A stretch of DNA of 64,000 bases from JAGRCP01 sp942490705 (GTDB taxonomy: Bacteria > Chloroflexota > Anaerolineae > Caldilineales > Caldilineaceae), in contig CALNXY010000015.1 of the NCBI GenBank assembly GCA_942490705.1, forward strand, positions 434,001-498,000. The letters are read 5' to 3'. The position numbers and the translations under genes are program-made. Below, one piece after another: positions 9,067 through 16,717 of this stretch. The notes beneath the pieces are model-generated. The model did no database searches, was not told the DNA's origin, and saw only the letters and a program-made list of their open reading frames with translations. How positions within the stretch are numbered: position 1 is the stretch's first letter; each line of letters starts with the position of its first letter.

Positions 9067-9541
9067 GTATTTGAAAGATTCGGTGCGGAGATAGATCGCC
9101 TTGGCAATACGAACGTACAACTGCGGGGTCGAATCACAATAAACGCACTTTTTCAACAGGAAGATGCGCAGAAGAACCACTCTGCGCCACACGTTGGGCC
9201 GACAACGGCACAGAAACAACTCGGCAACTACTCGATCCATATCCGACTGTAATTCGATTAATCACCGTGGCGATAGGCCTATCAGGCTGAGGAAATACTC
9301 GAACTTGGCGCTTATGTTGCTATGCCGACTTCTCTAACGCGACTCCGCATACTGATGATCCGAAGACTGATGAGAAGCATGCCTCAGTGACAATTGAAGG
9401 AGACAAGATCACGAATTACAAACTGCTTTGTGCCAAGTCCCTAACCTACTCGCAGATCTCAAAGAGCGACGAAGCAAATTGTGCTGTTGAAGGAAACAAT
9501 ATCACTTTTTTGCTGAAGAAGCAAGCGGCAAAAAATGTTGC
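9067..9541. other. Act-puf intergenic region with a possible decayed reading frame
   Basis: No convincing gene lies here. One plus-strand frame (about 9300-9545) stays open and reads like protein over its last 50 codons, with two E-G-D/N-x-I-T repeats and a lysine-rich end. It has no sensible ATG or ribosome site in frame. It might be the tail of a lost secreted-protein gene. Its TGA falls in the left arm of the inverted repeat ahead of the puf promoter. Confidence 0.3.
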
Positions 9542-9591
9542 GTGACTTTTTCACAAAAATCGACAAATGATCAATTTTGCCAAAAAGTCAC
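9542..9591. promoter_or_regulatory. Inverted repeat upstream of the puf promoter
   Basis: Perfect 10-bp arms GTGACTTTTT (9542-9551) and AAAAAGTCAC (9582-9591) are 30 bp apart, centre to centre about four helical turns. The right arm ends 1 bp before the -35 box of the puf promoter. The position suggests a site for a dimeric regulator, possibly looping. No regulator gene in the window can be assigned to it. Confidence 0.55.
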
Positions 9592-9592
9592 A

Positions 9593-9621
9593 TTGACAGC
9601 TTTCCATCAATGCCCTATAAT
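9593..9621 (+). promoter_or_regulatory. Perfect-consensus sigma-70 promoter of the puf operon
   Basis: TTGACA (9593-9598), 17 nt, then TATAAT (9616-9621): both boxes match consensus exactly. It points to pufB, whose ATG lies 404 nt beyond the -10 box, so the transcript would have a long 5' leader. Such a strong core next to an inverted repeat suggests a promoter that needs negative control. Confidence 0.8.
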
Positions 9622-9685
9622 AGCGCTAAGTGGTGTCGAAAGCGTTTTGTTCACCGCAAGATTTTATACACGTTGTCTATTTTTT

Positions 9686-9715
9686 GCATAAACAGTGCGT
9701 AAACAGTGCATAAGG
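9686..9715 (+). repeat. Eleven-base direct repeats in the puf leader
   Basis: GCATAAACAGT (9686-9696) is followed directly by GCGTAAACAGT (9697-9707) and a partial GCATAAGG. They lie about 65-95 nt downstream of the -10 box, so in the transcribed leader. Tandem 11-mers place half-sites on one DNA face, as for a cooperative regulator; they might instead act in the RNA. Further on, CCAATCG (9805-9811) can pair with CGATTGG (9835-9841). Confidence 0.4.
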
Positions 9716-10025
9716 ATGACGTAAACTTTCGACCCAATAGCGTAACGAAAGGTATCCATGTAAGAGGTGTGGTACCAACTCTTGAGCCTCACAATGTTGC
9801 GGGCCCAATCGGAAGGTAATCCAGAATCTGTAGGCGATTGGTGGGCCATTAAAGCAGCAAAATGCTCCGACTTCATACAACACCTACGATTTTTTACTTC
9901 ATTCCTACTACTGCACTGCTTGAGCAATTTGTGCCGTCCCAGTCAAGTCAACACTTTCGTTGGTTTGCCACTGGTTTATGCAATACGTAATTTGTTTCGG
10001 TCAAACGCAAAGGAGAACAAACACT

Positions 10026-10238
10026 ATGGCTGACAGCGTCAACGTCCAGGACCGTGAAAAGGGTAATGTTGTCTATGTTGACAACGATCTAGTGCCCGAT
10101 CCATGGAAAGGGCTCTTCACCAATGAGGAGTGGCTGGTTCATGACATCGTCGTGAAATCCACCTACGGGTTTTTGGTCATTGCGGTCATTGCCCACACGC
10201 TGGTCTATCTTTGGCAGCCCTGGTTGCCGAATATCTAA
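10026..10238 (+). CDS. pufB: Light-harvesting complex beta polypeptide
   Basis: A 70-residue antenna beta chain: a polar, acidic N-terminus, a single membrane helix at about residues 44-63, and the bacteriochlorophyll-binding histidine in A-H-T-L-V-Y-L-W near residue 59, followed by the usual aromatic W-Q-P-W-L-P end. Another histidine at V-H-D near residue 39 marks the membrane boundary seen in beta chains. AGGAG lies 10 nt before the ATG at 10026. It pairs with the alpha gene 77 nt downstream. It is the first gene of the puf group. Confidence 0.93.
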   Translation: MADSVNVQDREKGNVVYVDNDLVPDPWKGLFTNEEWLVHDIVVKSTYGFLVIAVIAHTLVYLWQPWLPNI

Positions 10239-10315
10239 GCCACCATCTTCCGCTGTCGTCTACGCGGCGACGTAATTAGCATTAATGGGCTAACGCAAAC
10301 TGAAAGCGAGGCACT

Positions 10316-10444
10316 ATGGAACGCCCGAAATCTCCGTTCGATTTTCGCACCAATCTCATCCTTTATATCCTGCTAGGGGTTGGCTTGGCGCTGACGATTC
10401 ACTTCATCCTATTGAGTACACCGACGTACAACTGGTTTAGTTGA
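10316..10444 (+). CDS. pufA: Light-harvesting complex alpha polypeptide
   Basis: A 42-residue antenna alpha chain. After a short basic N-terminus (M-E-R-P-K) there is one transmembrane helix at about 13-34 with the bacteriochlorophyll ligand histidine in T-I-H-F-I-L-L near residue 29, and a Y-N-W near the C-terminus typical of alpha chains, where the aromatics hydrogen-bond the pigment. A weak GCGAGG lies upstream of the ATG. It is short for the family, but the pattern is clear. Confidence 0.92.
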   Translation: MERPKSPFDFRTNLILYILLGVGLALTIHFILLSTPTYNWFS

Positions 10445-10740
10445 TCTACCAACATTCATTATCCGGTAGCGATTGCGAAGCAGGGTAGATGAGCTTTGCG
10501 ATGGAGGTTCCTCGTTACAGCAGCTGCACTGAATTATTCGTGCAGGAATCGGCTACATTATGGCCCAATTCCTCTCTGTTCCTTTGGAGCTTCTCCTTGG
10601 TTCAACAGCTTCGTCGTCCGTTTCTCAAACGGCCATTTGGTATCGTGCCAGGATGAGGCGGTGGCGCCTTTACGCTAAGTTTTGATTGCGGTTGCGTAGA
10701 GTAGCTGGCCTCATGGAAATCCTGGCCCGACACCAAAATT

Positions 10741-10783
10741 GATGAACGTTTGGCAGCGAGTTCCATTGCTGCCATCGTTCATC
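10741..10783 (+). promoter_or_regulatory. Stem-loop between pufA and pufLM
   Basis: GATGAACG plus TGGCAGC (10741-10757) pairs with GCTGCCA plus CGTTCATC (10768-10783), a 15-bp stem broken by a small 2/1 internal loop, with a 10-nt loop. It lies about 300 nt after the pufA stop. In purple bacteria, hairpins at the same place protect the antenna message and lower the reaction-centre message; a similar role here is inference. Confidence 0.55.
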
Positions 10784-10841
10784 CGTAGTACGTCCTTAGA
10801 AAGTGCTTTATGTCATCTGCAAATGTGCGCAGTACGTAAAT

Positions 10842-10863
10842 GACCAGTCAGAAATGACTAGTC
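10842..10863 (+). promoter_or_regulatory. Second stem-loop with a GAAA loop between pufA and pufLM
   Basis: GACCAGTCA (10842-10850) and TGACTAGTC (10855-10863) form a 9-bp stem with one mismatch around a GAAA tetraloop, a stable RNA motif. It follows the larger stem-loop by about 60 nt. No T-run follows, so it is more likely an RNA-stability element than a strong terminator. The rest of 10445-11130 holds no convincing gene. Confidence 0.45.
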
Positions 10864-11130
10864 GGTGACACTCTGAGTTCGTTTTGGCAGGTTCCTTTCT
10901 GGCCAATCCGTGTCGTATCGGCACACTCTGCGTCGAAACTCCTGCATCCGCCCGGCATTGTTCATCCACCCAATGATATTGTTAATCCACGCCATGACAA
11001 CGTCAATATTGATCGTTTCATCTGTGTTTTCATCCGTGATTTCAAAACTAGAAAGTAAGCTTGACATGCAAGGCAGCCATGCAGGCAACAGCATGTCACA
11101 CGTGTTCGTGCCAGAAAGTAGAGATAGGCA

Positions 11131-13005
11131 ATGACCATAAAGCCCATTACCGCGTCGGTTCAACCGGAGCAGCATCGTGAAGGCGAGAAGCGCCAGACGA
11201 GCGAGCGCATTCGGGAGGGCGAGAAGATCTCCTTTCTCGACATGGAAGCCCAATACAAGCAACCGGGTGACACGCTTCTTTATGCAGCGTTCGGTGCTGA
11301 TCCGTTCGATTTCTGGGTCGGCCGCTTTTACGTGGGTTTCTTTGGAATCGTCTCCCTCATTGGCATTTTCTTCGGTACAATCTTTTATTTCTACCAGGCT
11401 TGGGTCGTAGAAGGCGCCTATAACATTCTCCAAGCACGGCTCGATCCGCCGCCAGTAAGTGCGGGGTTGCGCCTCGTGGCGCCCAGTGAGCCAGGCTTCT
11501 TCTGGCAGCTCATCGTCTTCTTTGCCACCGTGTCATTCTTTGGCTGGCTGATGCGTCAAGTCGACATCTCACGTAAACTGGGAATGAGCTACGAGATTCC
11601 CATTGCCTACGGTGCCGTCGTCTCCTCATGGATCACGCTCCAGATCCTACGTCCGCTTGCCATGGGCGCCTGGGGCAACGGCTTCGCCTTGGGCATTACG
11701 CATCACCTCGACTGGGTCTCTAATATCGGGTATCAGTACTTCAATTTCTTCTACAATCCTTTCCATGCCATTGGCATCTCCCTCCTTTTTACGTCCACGC
11801 TGATCCTCGCCATGCATGGTTCTGCAATCCTCAGCGGCGCCAAGCGCCCCAACATTAGCGAAGACAACGTGGATGGCTTCTGGCGAAACATTATCGGCTA
11901 CAGCATCGGCGAAATCGGCATTCACCGAGTGGCCCTCTGGATTGGCGTCGCATCGGTGCTCTTTTCCAATCTGTGCATCTTTCTCTCCGGCACCCTGATC
12001 TATAACTGGGTCGGGTTTTGGGACTTCTGGGATAAATTGCCCATTTGGGAGGGTGCGGCGGTCATGTCAGGCGTCACGGCAATCGTGATCTGGCGCGGCG
12101 CCCGTACGCCAAAGGTCGATACGCACGAACTGGAGTATGGCGGCACGGGCCTGGACAGCACGGCACTCCAACAGACGATTGAGGTTCCCTTCTTGCGGCG
12201 CCTCTTCGGTCAGGGACAGGTTGGACCGGTTTATTTGGGCATCTCCGGCCTTATTGCTCTTGCGGCCGGTGCCCTCGCTTCATTCTTCATTTTGGAGCAT
12301 TACCTCTATTTGGTTGACTACAATCCGATCCTCTTTGCACGCGAGTTTTGGGTTCTGTCACTGGAACCCCCCGCCATGCAATACGGTTTGGGCTGGGCGC
12401 CGTGGCATGAAGGCGGCGCCTGGATCGTTGCTACGGGGTTAATCAACATAGCCGTCATTGCATTCTGGGTTCGCATCTATTCTCGGGCACGCGCCGCCGG
12501 TTTGGGCACACACCTGGCGTGGGGATTTGCGGCTGCGCTCTTCCTCTATTTCGTCATCTACCTGATCCGCCCCGTGATCATCGGCAACTGGGCCCAAGCG
12601 CCCGGCCAGGGATTCAAAGCTATCCTGGACTGGACGAACAACGTCAGCGTCCAATACGGCAATTTCTACTACAATCCCTTCCACATGATCTCGATCTTCT
12701 TCCTGCTCGGCTCGACGCTGCTGCTGGCCATGCATGGCGCGACCATTGTCGCCACATCCCGCTACGGCTCACACCGAGAATTGGAAGAGATGATGACAGA
12801 AGGAACAGGCACCCAGCGTGCGCAGCTTTTCTGGCGCTGGTGCATGGGTTGGAACGTCAACTCGAAAACAATTCATGACTGGTGTTGGTGGTTTGCAGCG
12901 CTCACTGCAATCACCGGCGGCATTGGTCTCCTACTGTCCGGTACCGTCATCATGGATTGGTTCGCTTGGGGCCAGAGCATTGGTATCGTTGCGCCGCTGC
13001 CATAA
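11131..13005 (+). CDS. pufLM: Fused photosynthetic reaction centre L and M subunits
   Basis: A 624-residue protein holding both core subunits of a type II reaction centre in one chain. Residues about 45-330 are the L part and about 350-620 the M part, joined by a short linker near residues 335-350. Each half has five membrane helices. Visible histidines at pigment or iron positions are T-H-H-L-D-W (191-192), N-P-F-H (212) and A-M-H-G (229) in L, and N-P-F-H (518) and A-M-H-G (535) in M. Separate L and M genes are usual; fusion is known from Roseiflexus. The site before the ATG is weak (AGATAGG), so expression may depend on the preceding RNA structures. An earlier in-frame start was not seen. 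Confidence 0.95.
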   Translation: MTIKPITASVQPEQHREGEKRQTSERIREGEKISFLDMEAQYKQPGDTLLYAAFGADPFDFWVGRFYVGFFGIVSLIGIFFGTIFYFYQAWVVEGAYNILQARLDPPPVSAGLRLVAPSEPGFFWQLIVFFATVSFFGWLMRQVDISRKLGMSYEIPIAYGAVVSSWITLQILRPLAMGAWGNGFALGITHHLDWVSNIGYQYFNFFYNPFHAIGISLLFTSTLILAMHGSAILSGAKRPNISEDNVDGFWRNIIGYSIGEIGIHRVALWIGVASVLFSNLCIFLSGTLIYNWVGFWDFWDKLPIWEGAAVMSGVTAIVIWRGARTPKVDTHELEYGGTGLDSTALQQTIEVPFLRRLFGQGQVGPVYLGISGLIALAAGALASFFILEHYLYLVDYNPILFAREFWVLSLEPPAMQYGLGWAPWHEGGAWIVATGLINIAVIAFWVRIYSRARAAGLGTHLAWGFAAALFLYFVIYLIRPVIIGNWAQAPGQGFKAILDWTNNVSVQYGNFYYNPFHMISIFFLLGSTLLLAMHGATIVATSRYGSHRELEEMMTEGTGTQRAQLFWRWCMGWNVNSKTIHDWCWWFAALTAITGGIGLLLSGTVIMDWFAWGQSIGIVAPLP

Positions 13006-13088
13006 GGAAGGCGCCACGTAACGTCGCCGCCAATATGACGACCTAATCTTGTCAAAGTCCGTTGAACTACTGCGGTAGAGAGAGTCAC

Positions 13089-14066
13089 ATGAGCCAGAAT
13101 ACGTCAAGCTTATTTAGTAAGAATGCCATCTATATCGTTGTATGGCTGGGAATCGCTGCGGTGTTGGCGGGGGCAAGCTTATTCGTGCTCACTTTCGTGC
13201 GTAACCAAACGAGAGTGGACGACCAGTTAAGTCCCACTGAATCGCAAATTTTCGTGGACTACAATGTTGCGCCAGATGCCTATGTAGACGGCGAAGCGCT
13301 ACAAGCAATGGGCAACTACATCCGTGATTTTCCGGAACCGCAGAATGTGGAAGTGCTGACCGGAATGACAACGGCGGAAATCGCCGGTTATATGGTCAAT
13401 CAAGTCTCGGCCGGCATGCAGGTGAACTGCACCCACTGCCACACTCTGGAGAATTTCGGCGCCGACGTGTGGGATGATGAAGTAGCCATGCAAAACAAGA
13501 TCACGGCCCGCGCCCACTTGCGCATGTCGGCAGACCTAAACCAGAATTGGCTCACGCAACTGGCCGATCTGACGGCAGAGAAACATCCGTCCGGCGTACA
13601 GATTAGTTGCGCGACGTGCCATTTGGGTCAAGCGCAGCCGCCAGCATGGCCTGAGAACCAGCAGGGGTTGCCAGACGACTTCCGCCTTCCTCTCGATGGG
13701 GAAGATGTTCTCAATGTGAACGCGCGAGAAGACATTTCGCTGGATACCGTGCAGCAGAATCAGAATCTGATGTATCACATGAACACCAGCATGGGCATCG
13801 GCTGCACACACTGTCATAACTCACGCTACTTCCCCAGCTGGGAGCAGCCTGCAAAGTATTACGCGAGTCACATGCTGGAAATGTCGACCTATATCCGGGA
13901 CAACTATCAGGACGTCATGGGCGGTCAAGAGCCTTCGTGCAATCTGTGCCACTATGGTAATATACTCCCGCCAGGCGGCGTTCGCTCGCCTTCCAGCTTG
14001 CCACCTATGCTCACTGTCCCGACAGATTCGAGTGGCCAGCAAGACATGAGCACCGCCAGCAACTAA
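13089..14066 (+). CDS. pufC: Reaction-centre-bound tetraheme cytochrome c
   Basis: A 325-residue membrane-anchored cytochrome. An N-terminal helix (about 14-36) precedes four heme c sites: C-T-H-C-H near residue 114, C-A-T-C-H near 174, C-T-H-C-H near 239 and C-N-L-C-H near 284. Spacing and length match PufC, which re-reduces the special pair. I chose the ATG at 13089 with GAGAGAG upstream, because the longer frame would place a charged extension before the anchor. It begins 83 nt after pufLM and probably belongs to the same transcript. Confidence 0.94.
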   Translation: MSQNTSSLFSKNAIYIVVWLGIAAVLAGASLFVLTFVRNQTRVDDQLSPTESQIFVDYNVAPDAYVDGEALQAMGNYIRDFPEPQNVEVLTGMTTAEIAGYMVNQVSAGMQVNCTHCHTLENFGADVWDDEVAMQNKITARAHLRMSADLNQNWLTQLADLTAEKHPSGVQISCATCHLGQAQPPAWPENQQGLPDDFRLPLDGEDVLNVNAREDISLDTVQQNQNLMYHMNTSMGIGCTHCHNSRYFPSWEQPAKYYASHMLEMSTYIRDNYQDVMGGQEPSCNLCHYGNILPPGGVRSPSSLPPMLTVPTDSSGQQDMSTASN

Positions 14067-14150
14067 CGCTGCTGGCATCGTAAGGGCTTCAGTGCAACGA
14101 ATTGGCTTTTCAGTTGCCGCGACGGACTTCCCCAGTGCAGAAATACCTGG

Positions 14151-14201
14151 CTAACGACGACATACAGTCGAGCACTTGTGCAGACCGTATGCCGTCGTTG
14201 G
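14151..14201 (+). terminator. Long stem-loop after pufC
   Basis: CTAACGACGACATAC (14151-14165) pairs with 14187-14201 over 15 positions with one mismatch and a G-T pair, with a 21-nt loop. It lies 85 nt after the pufC stop. No T-run follows directly. It may end the puf transcript or act as a processing barrier between puf and the bch genes. Confidence 0.5.
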
Positions 14202-14328
14202 TTAGGTGAGAATTCTTGTATTCAATGGCGAAAATGCCGCAACGAGGATTTGACGCCTGTCGGGTTCTGGTGCAATTGGTAAGACGATTTCCGCTGGGCT
14301 CTATCTGGTTATGATCGGCTCCTGTTGG

Positions 14329-14401
14329 CGGCAAAGACGTCGGCGTCAAATGTAATTGACGCCTGCGAGTAAGGATTATCCTCGCTAGAACGTCTTTGCC
14401 G
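14329..14401 (+). promoter_or_regulatory. Nested inverted repeats, possible three-way-junction leader RNA before bchG
   Basis: Outer arms CGGCAAAGACGT (14329-14340) and ACGTCTTTGCCG (14390-14401) are perfectly complementary over 12 bp. Inside lie GGCGTCAA (14342-14349) and TTGACGCC (14356-14363), an 8-bp stem with a 6-nt loop, and then GCGAG (14365-14369) with CTCGC (14381-14385). If transcribed, this folds as a closing stem with two side stems. A further TTGACGCC half-site is at 14250-14257, so a DNA operator is an alternative. It ends 45 nt before the chosen bchG ATG. Confidence 0.55.
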
Positions 14402-14446
14402 TTGCACGCGATGCTCGTCTCACAAAGCGTTGTCGGACACTACTCT

Positions 14447-15358
14447 ATGCAACAATCGGTAACACCTACATCTGCACAAACCGCGCGACCGCCATTTTTT
14501 CTTCGCTCATTGATGCTAATGAAGCCGGTCACCTGGTTTGCACCGATGTGGGCGTTTTTGTGTGGCGCCGTTGCCAGCGGAGCGACGTACTGGATTCCGT
14601 CTGACGTCGGTCGGATCCTGTTGGGCATGTTTCTGGCAGGACCGATTCTATGTGGCGCCTCTCAGGTCATCAACGACTATTTTGATCGCGACGTTGATGC
14701 CGTCAATGAACCTGAGCGATTGATTCCATCCGGACGCGTTTCACCTGGTCAAATTGTGGGCACTGTTGTTGTGCTCTTGTTGACCGGCGCCGCGATTGGA
14801 TTCTATCTTGGACCACAGGTCGCATTCTTTTCAGGACTAGGCTTGATCTTGGCAGTTCTGTACAGTGCGCCACCGTTCCGCGCCAAGCGGAATGGGTGGG
14901 TGGGCAATTCGCTCGTCGCAATTGCGTACGAAGGTCTAGCTTGGCTGGCCGGTCACAGTGCGTTTGGACCCCTTACCTGGCAGAGTGTCTTAATCGCTGC
15001 GCTCTATTCGATAGGGGCGCATGGCATTATGACCATCAACGACTTCAAGAGTATCGATGGAGATCGCACAAGCGGCATTCGCTCTATTCCGGTTCTATAT
15101 GGCGAACGGGGTGCAGCGATCCTGACCGTCATGCTGATGGACATCGCTCAGATAGGCGCCATCTGCGCCTTTCTTATCTGGCAGATCTGGATTCCGGCGC
15201 TCATGCTCGTCTTGATTCTACTGCTTCAGGTCCCCCTGCAGCGGAGCTTTCTCAAAGACCCTCAGGGCCAGCACTTGCGCTTCAGCGCCCTGGGTGTCAG
15301 CTTCTATGTTTGGGGCATGATGGTTGCAGCGATTGGTCTTCGCTTTGTTGGCGGATGA
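14447..15358 (+). CDS. bchG: Bacteriochlorophyll a synthase
   Basis: A 303-residue UbiA-family prenyltransferase that esterifies bacteriochlorophyllide a with geranylgeranyl or phytyl diphosphate. The first Asp-rich motif N-D-Y-F-D-R-D-V-D-A near residue 87 is followed by N-E-P-E-R-L-I-P-S-G, the signature of the BchG/ChlG branch, and a second motif N-D-F-K-S-I-D-G-D near 200. About eight membrane helices are predicted. The start is uncertain: ATG 14447 is my choice. ATG 14411 and TTG 14396 are in frame but lie close to or within the nested repeat. bchP follows after 30 nt. Confidence 0.93.
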   Translation: MQQSVTPTSAQTARPPFFLRSLMLMKPVTWFAPMWAFLCGAVASGATYWIPSDVGRILLGMFLAGPILCGASQVINDYFDRDVDAVNEPERLIPSGRVSPGQIVGTVVVLLLTGAAIGFYLGPQVAFFSGLGLILAVLYSAPPFRAKRNGWVGNSLVAIAYEGLAWLAGHSAFGPLTWQSVLIAALYSIGAHGIMTINDFKSIDGDRTSGIRSIPVLYGERGAAILTVMLMDIAQIGAICAFLIWQIWIPALMLVLILLLQVPLQRSFLKDPQGQHLRFSALGVSFYVWGMMVAAIGLRFVGG

Positions 15359-15388
15359 CCCTCGTTAACGCTTGATGAGAGGTCTTTG

Positions 15389-16606
15389 ATGGATCCCATT
15401 TTAGTTGTCGGCGCTTCGGTCGGAGGGGCTACTGCAGCCAATACGCTGGCGCTGGCCGGTCTTCCTGTCGTGTTGCTCGAACGCGACCTCAATTGGGTGA
15501 AACCGTGCGGTGGCGCATTGCCGCCCGTTGCATTCCAGGAATTCGATATTCCGCGCACGCTGATTTCCCGCAAGGTGCGCCGCACCCTCATCTTCTCGCC
15601 CACAGACCGGGTGGCCGATGTGCAGGTCGCCGGCATCGAGGAGAGCGAGAGCGACTACGTCGCGATGACCTGTCGAGAAGAACTCGATCCCTTTCTCCGG
15701 CAGCGTGCGGTGGAAAACAATGCCCAATTGATCGAGGCGGCTCTGGTCGATTTGAGCATTGATGACGCAGGCGTTACCGCGACCATCCGGCCCCGGCATG
15801 AGAAAGGCACGACAACACTCCGTTGCACGGCCGTGATCGGCGCCGACGGCGCCTACTCGACGACAGCCAAATTGCTCGGCCTGGAACGGCTGCCGCGCTG
15901 TATCGCCATCCAGGAGCGCATGTACTTACCAGAGCATCAGATGGCGCGCTGGGAAGATACGGCAGACCTTTATCTGGGGCATGACGTTAGTCCCGACCTC
16001 TATGCATGGGTCTTTCCAAAGCAGGATCATGTTGCGGTCGGTTGCGGCGCTGGTCCAGGCAACACCAAGGAGGCCCGCCAGCTCCTGGCAAACCTGAAGC
16101 AACGGATTGCCTCAAAGCTTGAGGGGGGCGAGGTCTTCATGGAAGAAGCGTACGCGCTACCGATGCACCCGCGCAGACAAATGGTCTTTGACCGGGCAAT
16201 GCTAATCGGCGACGCGGCAGGCCTGGTAGTGGGAACATCCGGTGAAGGCATCTACTGGGCCATGAAGAGTGGGCAGCAGGCAGCCAATACGTTGATCGAG
16301 TCGCTGCCGGACACCTCATACAGCGCGCTGCGGCGTTATGAAGATGAGTGGTGGAGCGAGTACCAGACCATGTATCGTTTTCTACGCGGTCTGCAGCGCT
16401 GGGGATACGGCAACGAGCGACAAATGGAGGTGTTTACCGACATGTGTCGAAACAAGGATGTCCAGCGCTTGACCTTTGAATCCTACATGCACAAGAGGAT
16501 GACACCGGTCCCGTGGCTTACGCAAATGCGCATGACGGGCGATATTGTCGCGTCCCAATTGCGTCACTATATGCCGCGTTTCGGCGTAGGAGCACAGCAC
16601 GCATAG
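15389..16606 (+). CDS. bchP: Geranylgeranyl bacteriochlorophyll reductase
   Basis: A 405-residue FAD-dependent reductase that hydrogenates the geranylgeranyl tail to phytyl. The N-terminal dinucleotide fold has V-V-G-A-S-V-G-G, the substrate side has K-P-C-G-G-A-L-P, and the second FAD motif is G-D-A-A-G-L-V-V-G near residue 271. Length and motifs fit BchP/ChlP. ATG 15389 follows a GAGAGG site at a good distance. It directly follows bchG, as in many phototrophs where the two act in sequence. Confidence 0.93.
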   Translation: MDPILVVGASVGGATAANTLALAGLPVVLLERDLNWVKPCGGALPPVAFQEFDIPRTLISRKVRRTLIFSPTDRVADVQVAGIEESESDYVAMTCREELDPFLRQRAVENNAQLIEAALVDLSIDDAGVTATIRPRHEKGTTTLRCTAVIGADGAYSTTAKLLGLERLPRCIAIQERMYLPEHQMARWEDTADLYLGHDVSPDLYAWVFPKQDHVAVGCGAGPGNTKEARQLLANLKQRIASKLEGGEVFMEEAYALPMHPRRQMVFDRAMLIGDAAGLVVGTSGEGIYWAMKSGQQAANTLIESLPDTSYSALRRYEDEWWSEYQTMYRFLRGLQRWGYGNERQMEVFTDMCRNKDVQRLTFESYMHKRMTPVPWLTQMRMTGDIVASQLRHYMPRFGVGAQHA

Positions 16607-16717
16607 GTTGTACGGCAACAGGAGGATTATTTGCGTGCGTCGACCGGCGTACAACGTTTGCAAATGGCCGCCCTGTCGTGCATGTTACGTCAATGACTGG
16701 ACGCACAAAACACCTTG

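Noticed and set aside
9301..9545. Short protein-like plus-strand frame before the puf promoter
   Set aside because: No in-frame start or ribosome site, and no known family. Kept only as a note on possible decayed sequence.
10858..11433. A 191-codon minus-strand frame over the pufA-pufLM gap and the start of pufLM
   Set aside because: It overlaps the conserved reaction-centre gene, shows no recognisable domain, and the sequence there is better explained by RNA stem-loops.
14396..14446. Upstream TTG or ATG starts for bchG
   Set aside because: TTG 14396 lies inside the right arm of the nested repeat, and the extra residues do not belong to the prenyltransferase family. ATG 14411 cannot be fully excluded.
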